Assembly (NCBI RefSeq): GCF_021191705.1
Contig: NZ_JAIWPU010000001.1
Span: 1-64,000, forward strand
Origin: Proluteimonas flavola
GTDB taxonomy: Bacteria > Pseudomonadota > Gammaproteobacteria > Xanthomonadales > Xanthomonadaceae
Direction of reading: 5' to 3'
Length of the DNA stretch: 64,000 nucleotides
Below, piece by piece: positions 41,543-51,991 of the stretch. The first letter of the stretch is position 1, and every line of letters starts with the position of its first letter. The notes under the pieces were generated by a model. That model was not told where the DNA came from. It made no database searches and saw nothing but the letters and a program-made list of their open reading frames with translations. The position numbers were made by a program, and so were the translations under genes.

Positions 41543-42481
41543 ATGCGCATCGGAATCGTCGTCGACTCGGCCTGCGATCTGCCGCCCGACTGGCTCGCCG
41601 CCCATGGCATCAAACTGCTGCCGGTGACGGTGCGGATCGGCCAGTCCGAATTCGTGGACCTGCGCGACGAAAGCGCCACCCTGGATTTCATCGACAATCA
41701 TGTCACCGGCCGCCACACCGCCGAGACCGCGGCGTTCCCACCCGAGCAGATCAAGGCGCTGTTCCTCGAGCAGTTGGTCATCGACTACGACTACGTGTTC
41801 TGCCTGACGGTCACGCGCCAGCGCAGCCAGATCCACGACAACGCGACCAACGCCAGCTTCGCGATCCTCAACGAATACAAGCCGATCCGGGTCCAGGCCG
41901 GGCATTCGACGCCGTTCGCGCTGCGCATCGTCGACTCGCAACAGGTGTTCGCCGGCCAGGGCATCCTGCCGGTCGAAGCGGTGCGGCTGCGCGATGCCGG
42001 CGCCAGCGCGCCGGACATCCGCAGCCGCCTGGAATTTCTCGCCGAACGCAGCTACGCCTACATGGTGCCGCGCGACCTCGGCTACCTGCGCGCGCGCATC
42101 AAGCACCGCGGCGACCGCAGCGTCAGCCTGCTGGCGGCGCTGGTCGGCGGCGCACTCGACATCAAGCCGGTACTGCATTGCCATCGCGGCGACACGGGCC
42201 CGGTCGGCAAGGTCCGTGGTTTCGAGCCGGCCGCCGAAAAGCTGTTCGCGTTCGCCGCCGAGCGCGTGCGCGCCGGCCTGCTGACCCCGACGCTGTGTCT
42301 GAGCTATGGCGGCGAACTCGACCAGATGCGCGCCTTGCCCGGCTACGCCGCGCTGGTCGCCGCGTGCGAGGAACACCATGTCGAGCGCTTTGAAACGGTG
42401 ATGAGCCTGACCGGCATGGTCAACGTGGGCGCCGGCTCGCTGACGCTGGGCTTCGCGGCGCCGCCGCATGCGTTTGCGTGA
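41543..42481 (+). CDS. DegV-family fatty-acid-binding protein
   Basis: A 312-residue DegV/FakB-type protein. These bind a fatty acid and, where a FakA kinase exists, present it for phosphorylation. Visible family marks are IVVDSACDLPPDW at the N-terminus, the lipid-pocket strand around TVRIGQSEFVD, TVTRQRSQIHDNATNAS, the IVDSQQVFAGQG segment, and the C-terminal VGAGSLTLGF glycine loop. A GGGAGG ribosome site lies nine bases before the ATG. There is no FakA homologue in the window. The gene has its own upstream space and is followed by an intergenic hairpin, so it seems monocistronic. Confidence 0.93.
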   Translation: MRIGIVVDSACDLPPDWLAAHGIKLLPVTVRIGQSEFVDLRDESATLDFIDNHVTGRHTAETAAFPPEQIKALFLEQLVIDYDYVFCLTVTRQRSQIHDNATNASFAILNEYKPIRVQAGHSTPFALRIVDSQQVFAGQGILPVEAVRLRDAGASAPDIRSRLEFLAERSYAYMVPRDLGYLRARIKHRGDRSVSLLAALVGGALDIKPVLHCHRGDTGPVGKVRGFEPAAEKLFAFAAERVRAGLLTPTLCLSYGGELDQMRALPGYAALVAACEEHHVERFETVMSLTGMVNVGAGSLTLGFAAPPHAFA

Positions 42482-42524
42482 CCATCTTTTGACCTGATAA
42501 AGCCGCCTGCGAATCCGATCGTCG

Positions 42525-42580
42525 CCCCAGCGAACGCTGGGGCCCATGTTCGCGGCTGGTTCGAAGAGCAACATGGGCCC
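42525..42580. repeat. Intergenic hairpin and inverted repeat after degV
   Basis: CCCCAGC-GAAC-GCTGGGG at 42525-42542 forms a perfect hairpin. An overlapping inverted repeat GGGCCCATGTT / AACATGGGCCC spans 42540-42580. The pattern resembles repetitive Lysobacter-type intergenic palindromes and may terminate degV transcription. Confidence 0.55.
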
Positions 42581-42734
42581 GGCTTTCGCTGTCGCCACGG
42601 AGTAACTAGCGCCTTTTTCAAGCGTCGCCCCGTGCGATCCGCCGCATCTCGGCCGCCCCCATCCCGCATGACGGATTTCTAACGCGCCCGGTTGCTAGGC
42701 TGACGGCCTTCCCGTATCGCCGAATGGACGCCGC

Positions 42735-43076
42735 ATGAGCACCCGCTATCTGATCCGACTGCCCGAACCCGATCAGGCCCGCGCGTCGGGCGAACACGCC
42801 ATCCGCGCCCAGGGCGCGGCCGGGATCGCCGCGGAACTGCAGGACGCGCTTCGGGGCGATGCACTGTTCGCACGCTGGCGCAACCAGCAGCCGGATCCGG
42901 ACGACGTCGATCCCGCGCTCGGCCTGACCGATCCGGATGCCCATGTCAGCGGTGAAGACCGCGATCTGGGCGTGGACCTGGTCGTGAGCACCTCGATCTC
43001 CAGCGCCGTGCTCAAGCACCGCCTGCGGCTGCTCGCCGGCAGCGCCTGGGAACTGCGCGACGTGCGCGCCGGCTGA
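42735..43076 (+). CDS. Conserved hypothetical protein
   Basis: A 113-residue acidic, soluble protein with no signal peptide or membrane helix. The middle is rich in Asp and Pro (QQPDPDDVDPALGLTDPDAH). I do not recognise a family. Its stop is one base before the ATG of an ATP-pyrophosphatase gene, so the pair is an operon and the products may act together. Codon use matches the neighbours, which supports a real gene. Confidence 0.7.
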   Translation: MSTRYLIRLPEPDQARASGEHAIRAQGAAGIAAELQDALRGDALFARWRNQQPDPDDVDPALGLTDPDAHVSGEDRDLGVDLVVSTSISSAVLKHRLRLLAGSAWELRDVRAG

Positions 43077-43077
43077 G

Positions 43078-43767
43078 ATGGCCGCGGTTGCGACGCCGGT
43101 GCTGCTGTCCTGGAGCGGCGGCAAGGACGCGGCCTGGACCCTGCACGTGCTGCGACAGCGCGATGATGTGGACGTCGTCGGACTGGTCACCACGATCACC
43201 GACGACGATGCGCGCGTCTCGATGCAGGGCATCCGCGTCGAGGTGCTGCATGCGCAGGCGCATGCCGCAGGCCTGCCGGTGATCGAAGCGCGGATTCCGC
43301 AGGCCGCCGACAACGCGCACTACGAAGCCGCCTTCGCGGAGGCGCTGCATACCGCGCGTACACGCTGGCCGGGGCTGCGCACGATCGCCTTCGGCGACCT
43401 GTTCCTCGACGACATCCGCACCTGGCGCCAGGCGCTGTGCGCGCGGCTCGACTGGGACGCGCTGTTCCCGCTGTTCGGCCGCGACACGCGCGCGCTTGCG
43501 CGCGAGATGCAGCGCGAGGGGCTGTGCGCGGCGCTGTGCTGCGTCGACATCACCCAGCTCGACGCGCGCTTCGCCGGCCACGTCTTCGACGGCCTCCTGC
43601 TGGACGCATTGCCGCCGCAGGTCGATTCCTGCGGCGAGCATGGCGAATTCCATACCTGCGTCTCCGACGGCCCGATGTTCAGCGCGCCGCTGTCGCTCGT
43701 GCAGGGCCCCGCGATGCTGCGCGAGGGCCGTTTTCTCCATACCGATTTCAGGATCGCGGACGCCTGA
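43078..43767 (+). CDS. ATP-pyrophosphatase, diphthine-ammonia-ligase-like
   Basis: A 229-residue member of the ATP_bind_4 family (Dph6-like). The PP-loop SWSGGKDAAWTL sits near the N-terminus and the family signature SCGEHGEFHT near residue 185. Other marks are TTITDDDARVSMQG and FGDLFLDDIRTWR. Eukaryotic and archaeal Dph6 amidates diphthine; bacteria lack diphthamide, so the bacterial role must differ and is unknown. The gene starts one base after the preceding hypothetical gene. It converges on fghA. Confidence 0.9.
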   Translation: MAAVATPVLLSWSGGKDAAWTLHVLRQRDDVDVVGLVTTITDDDARVSMQGIRVEVLHAQAHAAGLPVIEARIPQAADNAHYEAAFAEALHTARTRWPGLRTIAFGDLFLDDIRTWRQALCARLDWDALFPLFGRDTRALAREMQREGLCAALCCVDITQLDARFAGHVFDGLLLDALPPQVDSCGEHGEFHTCVSDGPMFSAPLSLVQGPAMLREGRFLHTDFRIADA

Positions 43768-43832
43768 GCGCCGACCATGGCGACCCGCCCGCTTGCCGCC
43801 CGGCAGCGGCAGCGATCGCCCTGGAACGCCGC

Positions 43833-44669
43833 TCAGGCGTGCAACGCGTGCGCGTGGTGGGCGATGTGCGCGCCGATGAAGCTGGCGATGAAGTAATAGC
43901 TGTGGTCGTAACCGGGCTGCAGGCGCAGTTCGATCGGATGACCGGCGACCTCGCATGCGGCCTGCAGCAGCTGCGGCCTGAGCTGGCCGTCGAGGAACTC
44001 GTCGGCATCGCCCTGGTCGATCAGCAGCGGCAGGCGCTCGGTCGCGTGCTCGACAAGCGCAGTCGCGTCGTACGCGCGCCAGGCGGCGCGGTCGTCGCCA
44101 AGATAGGTGCGAAAGGCCTTCTCGCCCCACGGCACCTGGCTCGGCGCCACGATCGGCGAGAACGCCGACACGCTGCGATAGCGGCCGGGATTCTTCAGCG
44201 CGATCACCAGCGCGCCGTGGCCGCCCATCGAATGGCCGCTGATCGCACGCGCGCCGTTCGCCGGCAGTTCGGCCTCGACCAGCGCCGGCAGCTCGTGCAC
44301 GACGTAGTCGTACATGCGGTAGTGCGTGGCCCAGGGCGCCTGCGTCGCATCGACATAGAAGCCCGCGCCCTTGCCGAGGTCGTAGCCCTCGGCATCGGCC
44401 ACGTCGCCGCCGCGCGGACTGGTGTCGGGCGCGACGAGAATCACGCCGTGCTCGGCCGCATAGCGCTGCGCGCCGGCCTTGGTGATGAAGTTCTGCTCGT
44501 TGCAGGTCAGGCCCGAGAGCCAGTACAGCACCGGCAGCTTCGCGATCCCGGCCTGCGGCGGCAGATAGACCGCGAAGCGCATCGTGCATCCGAGCGTCTT
44601 CGATGCATGCTCGTAGACGTCCTGCCAGCCGCCGAAGCAGGCGCGGTGTTCGACGCGCTCGAGCGCCAC
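43833..44669 (-). CDS. fghA: S-formylglutathione hydrolase
   Basis: A 278-residue cytosolic serine esterase that hydrolyses S-formylglutathione to formate and glutathione, the second step of glutathione-dependent formaldehyde removal. The nucleophile is in [11 protein letters not shown], the acid in [12 protein letters not shown], and the histidine in GYDHSYYFI. The motifs [13 protein letters not shown] and [11 protein letters not shown] are diagnostic of FghA. It ends the operon frmR-adhC-DUF3658-like-fghA. There is one base between it and the DUF3658-like gene, so translation is probably coupled. Length matches the family (about 280). Confidence 0.97.
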   Translation of the reverse strand: MALERVEHRACFGGWQDVYEHASKTLGCTMRFAVYLPPQAGIAKLPVLYWLSGLTCNEQNFITKAGAQRYAAEHGVILVAPDTSPRGGDVADAEGYDLGKGAGFYVDATQAPWATHYRMYDYVVHELPALVEAELPANGARAISGHSMGGHGALVIALKNPGRYRSVSAFSPIVAPSQVPWGEKAFRTYLGDDRAAWRAYDATALVEHATERLPLLIDQGDADEFLDGQLRPQLLQAACEVAGHPIELRLQPGYDHSYYFIASFIGAHIAHHAHALHA

Positions 44670-44670
44670 G

Positions 44671-45002
44671 TCAGCGGCCGCCCTGCGGCAGACGGATCTC
44701 GAAGGTCTTCAGCACCTGCGGATCGCCCTTGCCCTCGATGCGACCGGCCTGCACCAGCGCGCGGATGCGGATCGTATAGAGCACTTCCGGCAGTTCCTCG
44801 TGCTCGTCGGGCGCGGCGATCATCACCCCGGAGGCGATGAAGCCCGCCTTCTTCCAGCTGCTGTCGAGCGCCGACAGGATGGCCTGGTCGATCTGTTCGA
44901 GATCGCCGTCGTCCAGTTGCGCGATCGCGTCGCGCTGTTCCTGCTCGAGGTCGAGATGCTCGATGGCGGCTTCGAGCGCGATCGTGTCCATGAAATCAGT
45001 CA

Positions 45003-45003
<1 letters not shown>
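44671..45003 (-). CDS. DUF3658-like protein inside the formaldehyde operon
   Basis: A 110-residue soluble, acidic protein. The C-terminal half ([38 protein letters not shown], ending EIRLPQGG) resembles the DUF3658 domain as I recall it. The first half is helical and acidic. Its ATG overlaps the adhC stop by one base (TGATG) and its stop is one base before fghA, so it is expressed with both. A role in formaldehyde handling is inferred only from this tight insertion between two pathway enzymes. Confidence 0.8.
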
Positions 45004-46422
<1,419 letters not shown>

Positions 46423-46447
46423 CGGACGATCTGACCCGTGTGCTTCG

Positions 46448-46464
46448 ATACTGCGGGGGAGTAT
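46448..46464 (-). promoter_or_regulatory. FrmR/RcnR-type operator overlapping a -10 box
   Basis: ATACTGCGGGGGAGTAT contains TACT...AGTA inverted half-sites around a G-rich core, the form bound by FrmR and RcnR (TACT-G-tract-AGTA). On the minus strand TATACT at about 46465-46460 is a good -10 hexamer overlapping the site. No good -35 is visible. The frmR ATG is 26 bases away. Repressor binding here would block RNA polymerase. Confidence 0.8.
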
Positions 46465-46496
46465 ACGCCAGGCCGCTGCGAGCGGCCAGTCGGCGA

Positions 46497-46740
46497 TCAG
46501 CCGCCGCTTCCGGCCATCGCTGCGTCGTCAATCACCGTCGCCCGCTTCCAGGCCGGGCGTACCTGCAGGCGCTCGCCGGTCGACGAAGGCCGGACGGTCC
46601 GACAGCGTCCTGAACATCGGGTGCCAGGCGATCTGCGCGCCGGCGTACACGTCGACAGCGGTAAGGCGGTCGCCCGCCAGCCACGGCGACACGGACGCCG
46701 CCGCGTGCTCGAGTAGCGCATCGAGCGTTTCAGGCGACAC
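46497..46740 (-). pseudogene. Truncated, frameshifted GST C-terminal fragment
   Basis: The minus strand encodes LLEHAAASVSPWLAGDRLTAVDVYAGAQ and then, in another frame, [23 protein letters not shown], together matching the C-terminal half of the intact GST at 54734-55369. A two-base deletion at about 46576-46579 shifts the frame, and the thioredoxin-like N-terminal half is gone. Divergence from the intact gene is substantial, so it is not a recent copy. It lies just outside the pilin cluster. Confidence 0.85.
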
Positions 46741-46800
46741 GCCCCGACATCGTCGCGCGAGGACGCGCCCGCAAGACAGGATGTCGGCGGGCCGGATCGA

Positions 46801-47181
46801 TCAATCGGCGAGCACCTCGATCAGTTCCATGAATGCCCGTTGCTGCCTTGGTGGCAGCCGGCGCAGCGCGAACACCACCTTCATCTCCCGCTCGGAAATC
46901 GGCAGCCCATACGGCGGCAGCGCGGCATCCGCCACGCGCTTGACATCGGCTCCGCCGCGGCCGGTCGCCAGCCAGTCGAAGCTGACATGGAAATCGGCGG
47001 CCATCTCCAGCATCCGCGCCAGCTCCGGCATCGCCAGGCCGCTGAGCCACTTGCGGGCCGTCTGCCGGGACACCGCATAGCGCGCCGCAAGCGCACTGGC
47101 CCGCCCGCGGCCGGTCTCGAACCGCGCCTGATCCAGCGCCCAATGCAGGCGCCGTGAGAAGTCTTCTGCTGGCGCAGGCAT
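46801..47181 (-). CDS. HTH transcriptional regulator (phage-repressor-like)
   Basis: A 126-residue DNA-binding protein from the ATG at 47181; the frame extends to 47412 but without typical protein sequence. Residues about 10-70 form an HTH of XRE/CI type ([22 protein letters not shown]) followed by [19 protein letters not shown]. The C-terminal part is a short helical region ([28 protein letters not shown]). It is divergent from the minor-pilin operon, so it may control it and itself; that is inference. There is no effector-binding domain. Confidence 0.85.
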   Translation of the reverse strand: MPAPAEDFSRRLHWALDQARFETGRGRASALAARYAVSRQTARKWLSGLAMPELARMLEMAADFHVSFDWLATGRGGADVKRVADAALPPYGLPISEREMKVVFALRRLPPRQQRAFMELIEVLAD

Positions 47182-47417
47182 CGTCTCGCCATCGCGGAGC
47201 CCGCCAGTCCGCCGTCGTCGGGATCCGGACCACGGCGGGGACTGCGGTCCAGCGCGCCAGCTCAAGCGCAAGTCATTGTTGCGTGAGGCCTCGAGCGCAT
47301 TGGAACCTCTTGATTTACACCATCGATATTTTGTGTTGTCATTCCGGGGCGGATCGGGCCGCCATCGCCAGGACGCGGCGCGATCGCGCCGGTGCCGGAC
47401 AAGGGGAAACAACGGGC

Positions 47418-47813
47418 ATGCACAACAGTCGCGGCTTCACGCTGATCGAGCTGATGATCGTCGTCGCCGTGATCGCGATCCTGGCGGCGATCGCACTGCC
47501 GGCCTACCAGAACTTCGTGCTGCGCAGCAAGATCCGCATCGCCCAGAGCGACCTGCTGGCGTGGTCGGCGATCGTCGAGAACCACCGCCAGCGCACGCTG
47601 CAGTTCCCGGCCGATGCGACCGCCGCCAAACAGGGCTTCCAGCCCGCATCGAAGGCCGCCGACTTCGGCTTCACCTATCCGGCCGCCGGCGGCGGCTATC
47701 CGCTGACCGCCACCGGTGCCGGCGGCCGGCTCACCGGCTGCACGCTGACCCTCGCCGCCGACAACAGCCGCGGCAGCAAAGGCTGCCCGGATGTCGGGAG
47801 CGCGGCGTGGTAG
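47418..47813 (+). CDS. Type IV pilin-like protein, PilE type
   Basis: A 131-residue class III signal protein from the ATG at 47418 with AAGGGG upstream. The prepilin motif is [29 protein letters not shown], cleaved after Gly with Glu5 present. A hydrophobic alpha-1 helix is followed by a short globular head with one C-terminal cysteine pair ([16 protein letters not shown]), giving a D-region loop. It begins a five-gene operon and its stop overlaps the next start. It may be a minor or pseudopilin rather than the major pilin, given its size and company. Confidence 0.88.
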   Translation: MHNSRGFTLIELMIVVAVIAILAAIALPAYQNFVLRSKIRIAQSDLLAWSAIVENHRQRTLQFPADATAAKQGFQPASKAADFGFTYPAAGGGYPLTATGAGGRLTGCTLTLAADNSRGSKGCPDVGSAAW

Positions 47814-48370
47814 GCCGGCGGCGTCCGGCTGGCGCCACCGGGGGCTTCACCCTGGTCGAACTGATGATCACGCTGCTGATCCTGGCGCTGCTGGCGCTGG
47901 CCGGGCTGCCGTTCGGGCACGCATGGATCGAAGGCAACCGCCAGATGCAGCTGCGCAGCCAGGTGCTGGAAGGCGTCGGCCAGGCCCGCGCACTGGCGCT
48001 GCGCAACCCGCACGGACTGCGCGCCGACGCCGCCGGCAATCCGGTCGAGAGCGCGCGCCTCGACTACGACGCGACCGGGCGCACCCTGCAGGTCGTGCAG
48101 AAGCAGGCCGACGGCCATTGGCCCGCCGCGGACGCGCCGCCCGAGTGGAGAAGCCCGCCCGCGGCCGGGGCGCTCGCGCTCAAGCTCGCCGGGCCCGCCG
48201 GCTTCGTCGACGCGGCCGCCTTCGACGCCGCCGCCACGGCGTTCGCCTGCATCGTCTTCGATACCCGCGGCCGCCCGGTGCCGGACGCCAGCGGCTGCAC
48301 GCTTGGCGATGCGCAGCGGATCGCGATCGGCACAGGCGACAGGGAGCCGCTGCATGCGGACCTGCTCTGA
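47807..48370 (+). CDS. Minor pilin FimT/GspH-like
   Basis: A 187-residue minor pilin. The start is GTG at 47807, overlapping the previous gene by seven bases; no in-frame ATG precedes the conserved part. The prepilin motif is [25 protein letters not shown], with Glu5. The head domain is FimT/GspH-like with two cysteines ([19 protein letters not shown]) near the end. FimT helps prime assembly and in some bacteria binds DNA for uptake. Its stop lies within the next gene, which begins 17 bases upstream of it. Confidence 0.85.
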   Translation: MVGRRRPAGATGGFTLVELMITLLILALLALAGLPFGHAWIEGNRQMQLRSQVLEGVGQARALALRNPHGLRADAAGNPVESARLDYDATGRTLQVVQKQADGHWPAADAPPEWRSPPAAGALALKLAGPAGFVDAAAFDAAATAFACIVFDTRGRPVPDASGCTLGDAQRIAIGTGDREPLHADLL

Positions 48371-48779
48371 ATCGCCGCGCCATGACCGTGCGCACCGGCA
48401 GCGCGGCGACATCCTGCTCGAATCGCTGATCGCCGTGCTGATCGCCGCGATCGTCGGCGGCGGCATGGCATGGCTGGCCTCGCGCATCCTGGACAACCAG
48501 CGCGAGGCCCGGCTCTCGCATCTCGCCGTCGAGGCACTGCGCAACGCCCTGCTCGACCAGGGCGTGGGCGTCTGCGGGACGGCAGTCACGCTGGCCCTGC
48601 CCGGCGGCCTGTCCCCGCCCGCCGAGGTGACCTGCGACGACGACGACGCGATCGCGCTGACCCTCGCCGGCCACAGCCACGCCATCGCCCCGCCGCCGCG
48701 GATCACGCTCGAGATCGGCCCCGCCGATCTCGGCCTCGACGACACGGGCCCGCCACTGACCCTGGGCTCGCAGCAATGA
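48354..48779 (+). CDS. Minor pilin PilV-like
   Basis: A 141-residue prepilin. The ATG at 48354 has AGGGAG nearby and overlaps the end of the fimT-like gene by 17 bases. The signal motif is QRGDILLESLIAVLIAAIVGG, with Glu5 present. A small head with one cysteine pair (GVGVCGT and EVTCDD) follows. It sits in the standard fimT-pilV-pilW-pilX order of minor-pilin clusters. Its stop overlaps pilW by four bases. PilV-type subunits prime pilus assembly and lie near the tip. Confidence 0.82.
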   Translation: MRTCSESPRHDRAHRQRGDILLESLIAVLIAAIVGGGMAWLASRILDNQREARLSHLAVEALRNALLDQGVGVCGTAVTLALPGGLSPPAEVTCDDDDAIALTLAGHSHAIAPPPRITLEIGPADLGLDDTGPPLTLGSQQ

Positions 48780-49486
48780 GCAGCTTCCGGCATCCCGCGC
48801 GGCGCGACCAGGCCGGCCTGACGCTGATCAGCATGATGGTCGGCCTGGTGATCTCGCTGCTGGCGATCGCCTCGCTGCTGGCCGTCTACCGGCTGGTGAT
48901 CGACGCCTCGGGCAACGCGGTCGGATCGATCCAGCGCGACGGCCAGGTGGCGTCCGCGCTGCTCGCCGCACAGATCGAACTGCAGCAGGCCGGCTACGGC
49001 ATCGAGCGCGCCGCCGGCCCGGCGGAGACGGCGCTGCTGTCGATCGCCGACGACGAGGTGACCTGGCGGTTCCGGCCGACGCCCGGCGCCGCCGACCTGT
49101 GCGCCGGCCTGCGACTGGCGACTGGTGACGGCGGCGGCGGATTGCTGTGGCTGCCGCCCCGCGCGTGCACCGACGCCGCCGCGACGACCTGGGACGCTGC
49201 CGATGTCCGCCCGCTGACCACGCGGACCGCCTTCTTCGCGCCGCGGGCGCGCGACGGCAGCGTGCTGACGGACGAGGTCGGCGCGGCCGTCCTGCAGGGC
49301 GCCCGGTTCGAACTGGACGGCACCTGCACCCTGGCCTACGCACAGCAGGCCTTCGACGCCGACGACACCCATCCGCTGGCGCAGCGGCTGCTGCTGCGCG
49401 GCGGCGACGGCCGCCTGCTGCTGCCGGCCTGCCTGTCCAACATCGCCGTCGACGTCCACACGCCCGACCCGGGAGCGAGCCCATGA
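48776..49486 (+). CDS. Minor pilin PilW-like
   Basis: A 236-residue prepilin starting at an ATG that overlaps the pilV-like stop by four bases. The signal motif is QAGLTLISMMVGLVISLLAIASLLAVY; the residue at position 5 after cleavage is serine instead of the usual glutamate. The head includes the amphipathic ASALLAAQIELQQAGYGIERA segment typical of PilW and four cysteines. Its stop overlaps the large pilX-like gene by four bases. PilW bridges minor pilins to the tip. Confidence 0.84.
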   Translation: MSSFRHPARRDQAGLTLISMMVGLVISLLAIASLLAVYRLVIDASGNAVGSIQRDGQVASALLAAQIELQQAGYGIERAAGPAETALLSIADDEVTWRFRPTPGAADLCAGLRLATGDGGGGLLWLPPRACTDAAATTWDAADVRPLTTRTAFFAPRARDGSVLTDEVGAAVLQGARFELDGTCTLAYAQQAFDADDTHPLAQRLLLRGGDGRLLLPACLSNIAVDVHTPDPGASP

Positions 49487-51663
49487 CCCGACGGAGCGCG
49501 CCCGCCGCGCCACGCCGCCAGCGCGGCATCACCGTGCTGCTGATGGTGTTGCTGATCGGCCTGGCCGCCGCGATCACCGTGCTGGCCGCGCTGCACGCGC
49601 TGCGCGGCGGACAGCAGCGGCAGCTGACCACGCACGCCGCCACCGCCGCGCAGGCCGCGGCCTGGCGCGGCGTCGAGACATTGCGCCGGGTGCTGGCCGA
49701 CGCCGGCGCCGAGCGCATGCAGGAGTGGGGCGGCCCGCCCGACGGCACCTGGACCGGGACCTGCGCCGCCGGCGGCGAGGCGCTCGACCTCGACCTCGAC
49801 GGCAGCGCCGCGATCGGCGTCCCGCGCGCGCGGCTGACCCACATCTGCCGCACCGACACGCAGGACCGCTACCGCATCACCGCGCAGGTGACCGGCCAGG
49901 CCGGCGACGGCAGCGCGCGGACGACGGCGACAGTGGAGGTGGTGTATGAGGTGGGGGCGGACATCGGCGGCGCGCCCGGGGAAACGGGCGGCGGCGGTTC
50001 GACCAGCCCGCTCGTGTCCGTCATCACCTTCAACAACGACCTGAACCTGTCGGGCAGCATCAACGTCCAGTCCGATGCCGACACCCGGACCCAGATCAAC
50101 GTGCAGGGCGACCTCACCACCGGCGGCAACACCATCAGCGGCGTCGACACGATCTGGGGCACCGGCTCGATCCGGATTTCCAGCGGCTCGTCCTTCGGCA
50201 CGCTGCGCGCCAACGGCGACATCAGGTTCGACGGCTCTGTTACCGCGACGCAGCTGGTAGAGGCCCGCGGCGACATCTGCGTGGAGGGCGGCGCGAATGC
50301 GGCGCAGGCGACGATCCGGGCGAACGGCTCGGTCACCGGCAACGGCGGCGTGACGCTGGGCGACGTGAGCGCGATCGGCCGCAGCGATCGCGGCGACCAG
50401 AGCGGTTTCTGCGATGCCATCGCGCTCGACGCCGATGGCGCACCGTATGCCGTGGACCTGCAGGGCAACGCCGGCGCGAACAGCGTGACCGCCGACGGCA
50501 GCGTGCGCATCGCCTCCGGCTCGATCGCCCGCCAGCCGGACGGCCTGCGCGCAACCGGACATCTCGTCGACACCAACTGGGGCGGCACCGAGTACGGCCA
50601 GGTCGGCGGCACCGTCACCGGCGCGAACCCCGAGACCTCGACCTGGGTCCGGAGCGTACCGGGCCTGACCGTCGCCATCGCGCCGGTCTCGCCGGTGGTC
50701 CTGGGCACGATGAACTTCAACGCCTACGACCTCGAATCCCAGGCGCACTACGCGTTCAAGATCGACGCCAACGGCTACAAGGTCGTGCGCGTGCGCGACA
50801 TCGCCCATATCGCGAACGGCACCTACTTCATCGGCGACTACGACAACACCGCCGAGACCGGCTGGAGCCGCGGCTACAGGGACTTCCTGTGCACGGAACT
50901 GGCGGCCGGTTCCACGCCGCAGGCGCCGCGCTGCCGGCCGCCGGTGGCCGACCCGCCAGGCACGATCTGCCAGGGCCAGTCCAGCTACAACGGCTGCCTG
51001 TCCTACGATGCCAACACCCGCACCTGGACGGTCAGCGCGATCGGCATCGCGCAGGGCATCGCCTGGTTCGAAGGCGATCTGGACCTTGCCCTGGGCACGT
51101 ACTACAACAGCTTCGTCGCCACCGGCAACGTTTCGACGGGCGGCCAGCTGGACGTGTACGCCCTCCGCTACGCAGGCTTCGACGGCACCCGCAGCGTCGA
51201 TGGAAGCACGGTCCGCTACGCGCCGACGGGCATCTGCGCCAACAGCCGCTTCCCCTTGCTGTATCCACTCGATTACTGCGACATGGACACCAGGACGTTC
51301 TCCGCGCCGTCCGGCACCTCGATCGGCAACTACGCGCTGCTCGCCGGCAGCTACGGCGAGGACGGCCGCTACCAGGGCGGCGACATCCGGCTGGGCGCGT
51401 CGAACAGGATCTTCGGAAGCGTACTGTCGGGCAATCTCTACGCCAGCGGCGGCAGCACCACGATCCACGGCACCATCACCGCGCTGTCGCAGGGCGAGGC
51501 CACCCATGCCGCCGGCGGCAGTACCACGATCAACCTCATCGACCTGCCAGACACCTTCGTGCCCGCCCCGCCGGCCTGCGCACTGACGGGCACCTGCGTC
51601 GAGGAGACACCCACCGGATCCGGCGCCGTCGATGCCCGTGTGATGTGGACCCGGTATCTGTGA
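49483..51663 (+). CDS. Giant PilX-like minor pilin with strand-rich C-terminal extension
   Basis: A 727-residue protein, several times the usual PilX length (about 150-200). Residues 1-60 resemble PilX_N (RQRGITVLLMVLLIGLAAAITVLAAL, no Glu5, as usual for PilX/GspK-like tip subunits). A short PilX-like head (about 60-160) is followed by a Gly-rich linker and a long region of repeating short strands (ISGVDTIWGTGSIRISSG, LRANGDIRFDGS, ASGGSTTIHGTIT), the look of a right-handed beta-helix or polymer-forming fold, with several cysteine pairs. No PilY1 gene follows, so this extension may serve as the tip adhesin. It ends the operon. The fold is my reading, not a modelled structure. Confidence 0.82.
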   Translation: MTRRSAPAAPRRQRGITVLLMVLLIGLAAAITVLAALHALRGGQQRQLTTHAATAAQAAAWRGVETLRRVLADAGAERMQEWGGPPDGTWTGTCAAGGEALDLDLDGSAAIGVPRARLTHICRTDTQDRYRITAQVTGQAGDGSARTTATVEVVYEVGADIGGAPGETGGGGSTSPLVSVITFNNDLNLSGSINVQSDADTRTQINVQGDLTTGGNTISGVDTIWGTGSIRISSGSSFGTLRANGDIRFDGSVTATQLVEARGDICVEGGANAAQATIRANGSVTGNGGVTLGDVSAIGRSDRGDQSGFCDAIALDADGAPYAVDLQGNAGANSVTADGSVRIASGSIARQPDGLRATGHLVDTNWGGTEYGQVGGTVTGANPETSTWVRSVPGLTVAIAPVSPVVLGTMNFNAYDLESQAHYAFKIDANGYKVVRVRDIAHIANGTYFIGDYDNTAETGWSRGYRDFLCTELAAGSTPQAPRCRPPVADPPGTICQGQSSYNGCLSYDANTRTWTVSAIGIAQGIAWFEGDLDLALGTYYNSFVATGNVSTGGQLDVYALRYAGFDGTRSVDGSTVRYAPTGICANSRFPLLYPLDYCDMDTRTFSAPSGTSIGNYALLAGSYGEDGRYQGGDIRLGASNRIFGSVLSGNLYASGGSTTIHGTITALSQGEATHAAGGSTTINLIDLPDTFVPAPPACALTGTCVEETPTGSGAVDARVMWTRYL

Positions 51664-51885
51664 ACAAGACCGCGACGCCGGAAGTGCCGGCGAGACGCGC
51701 AGGCCGGGGCGACGCCCCCGACGCCCCGTGAACCACGACACCGTGCATGTCCGCCGCGTGGACCGACCTGCGGGATCAGGACGTGCCGCCAGGATCTGTT
51801 GCGCGATGTAGAGCGGTTCGGCGATGGAAGGCGGAGCGGCCGGACACGCGCTCAGCCTGGGGCCTGTATCCCCGCGGCGGTCCGA

Positions 51886-51991
51886 TCAGCGCGCTAGCAG
51901 GGCGTCGTCCTCGCGATCCGTGGCGCGCAGCTCGACCTGCAGCAGACTGATCGGATCGACGTAGGGATCGCGCAGGCGGATCGACAGTTCC
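51886..51991 (-). pseudogene. ppc 3'-end fragment
   Basis: On the minus strand this reads [20 protein letters not shown], then [14 protein letters not shown] and a stop, matching the end of the intact ppc product ([21 protein letters not shown]). Nucleotide match to 55590-55760 is high, with a four-codon in-frame deletion. It joins directly to restriction-endonuclease remnants at about 51992. It has no promoter or upstream coding part. Confidence 0.88.

Noticed and set aside
47295-47345. AT-richer stretch before the pilin operon considered as a sigma-54 promoter
   Set aside because: TGGAAC is present but there is no GC at the -12 position with the needed spacing.
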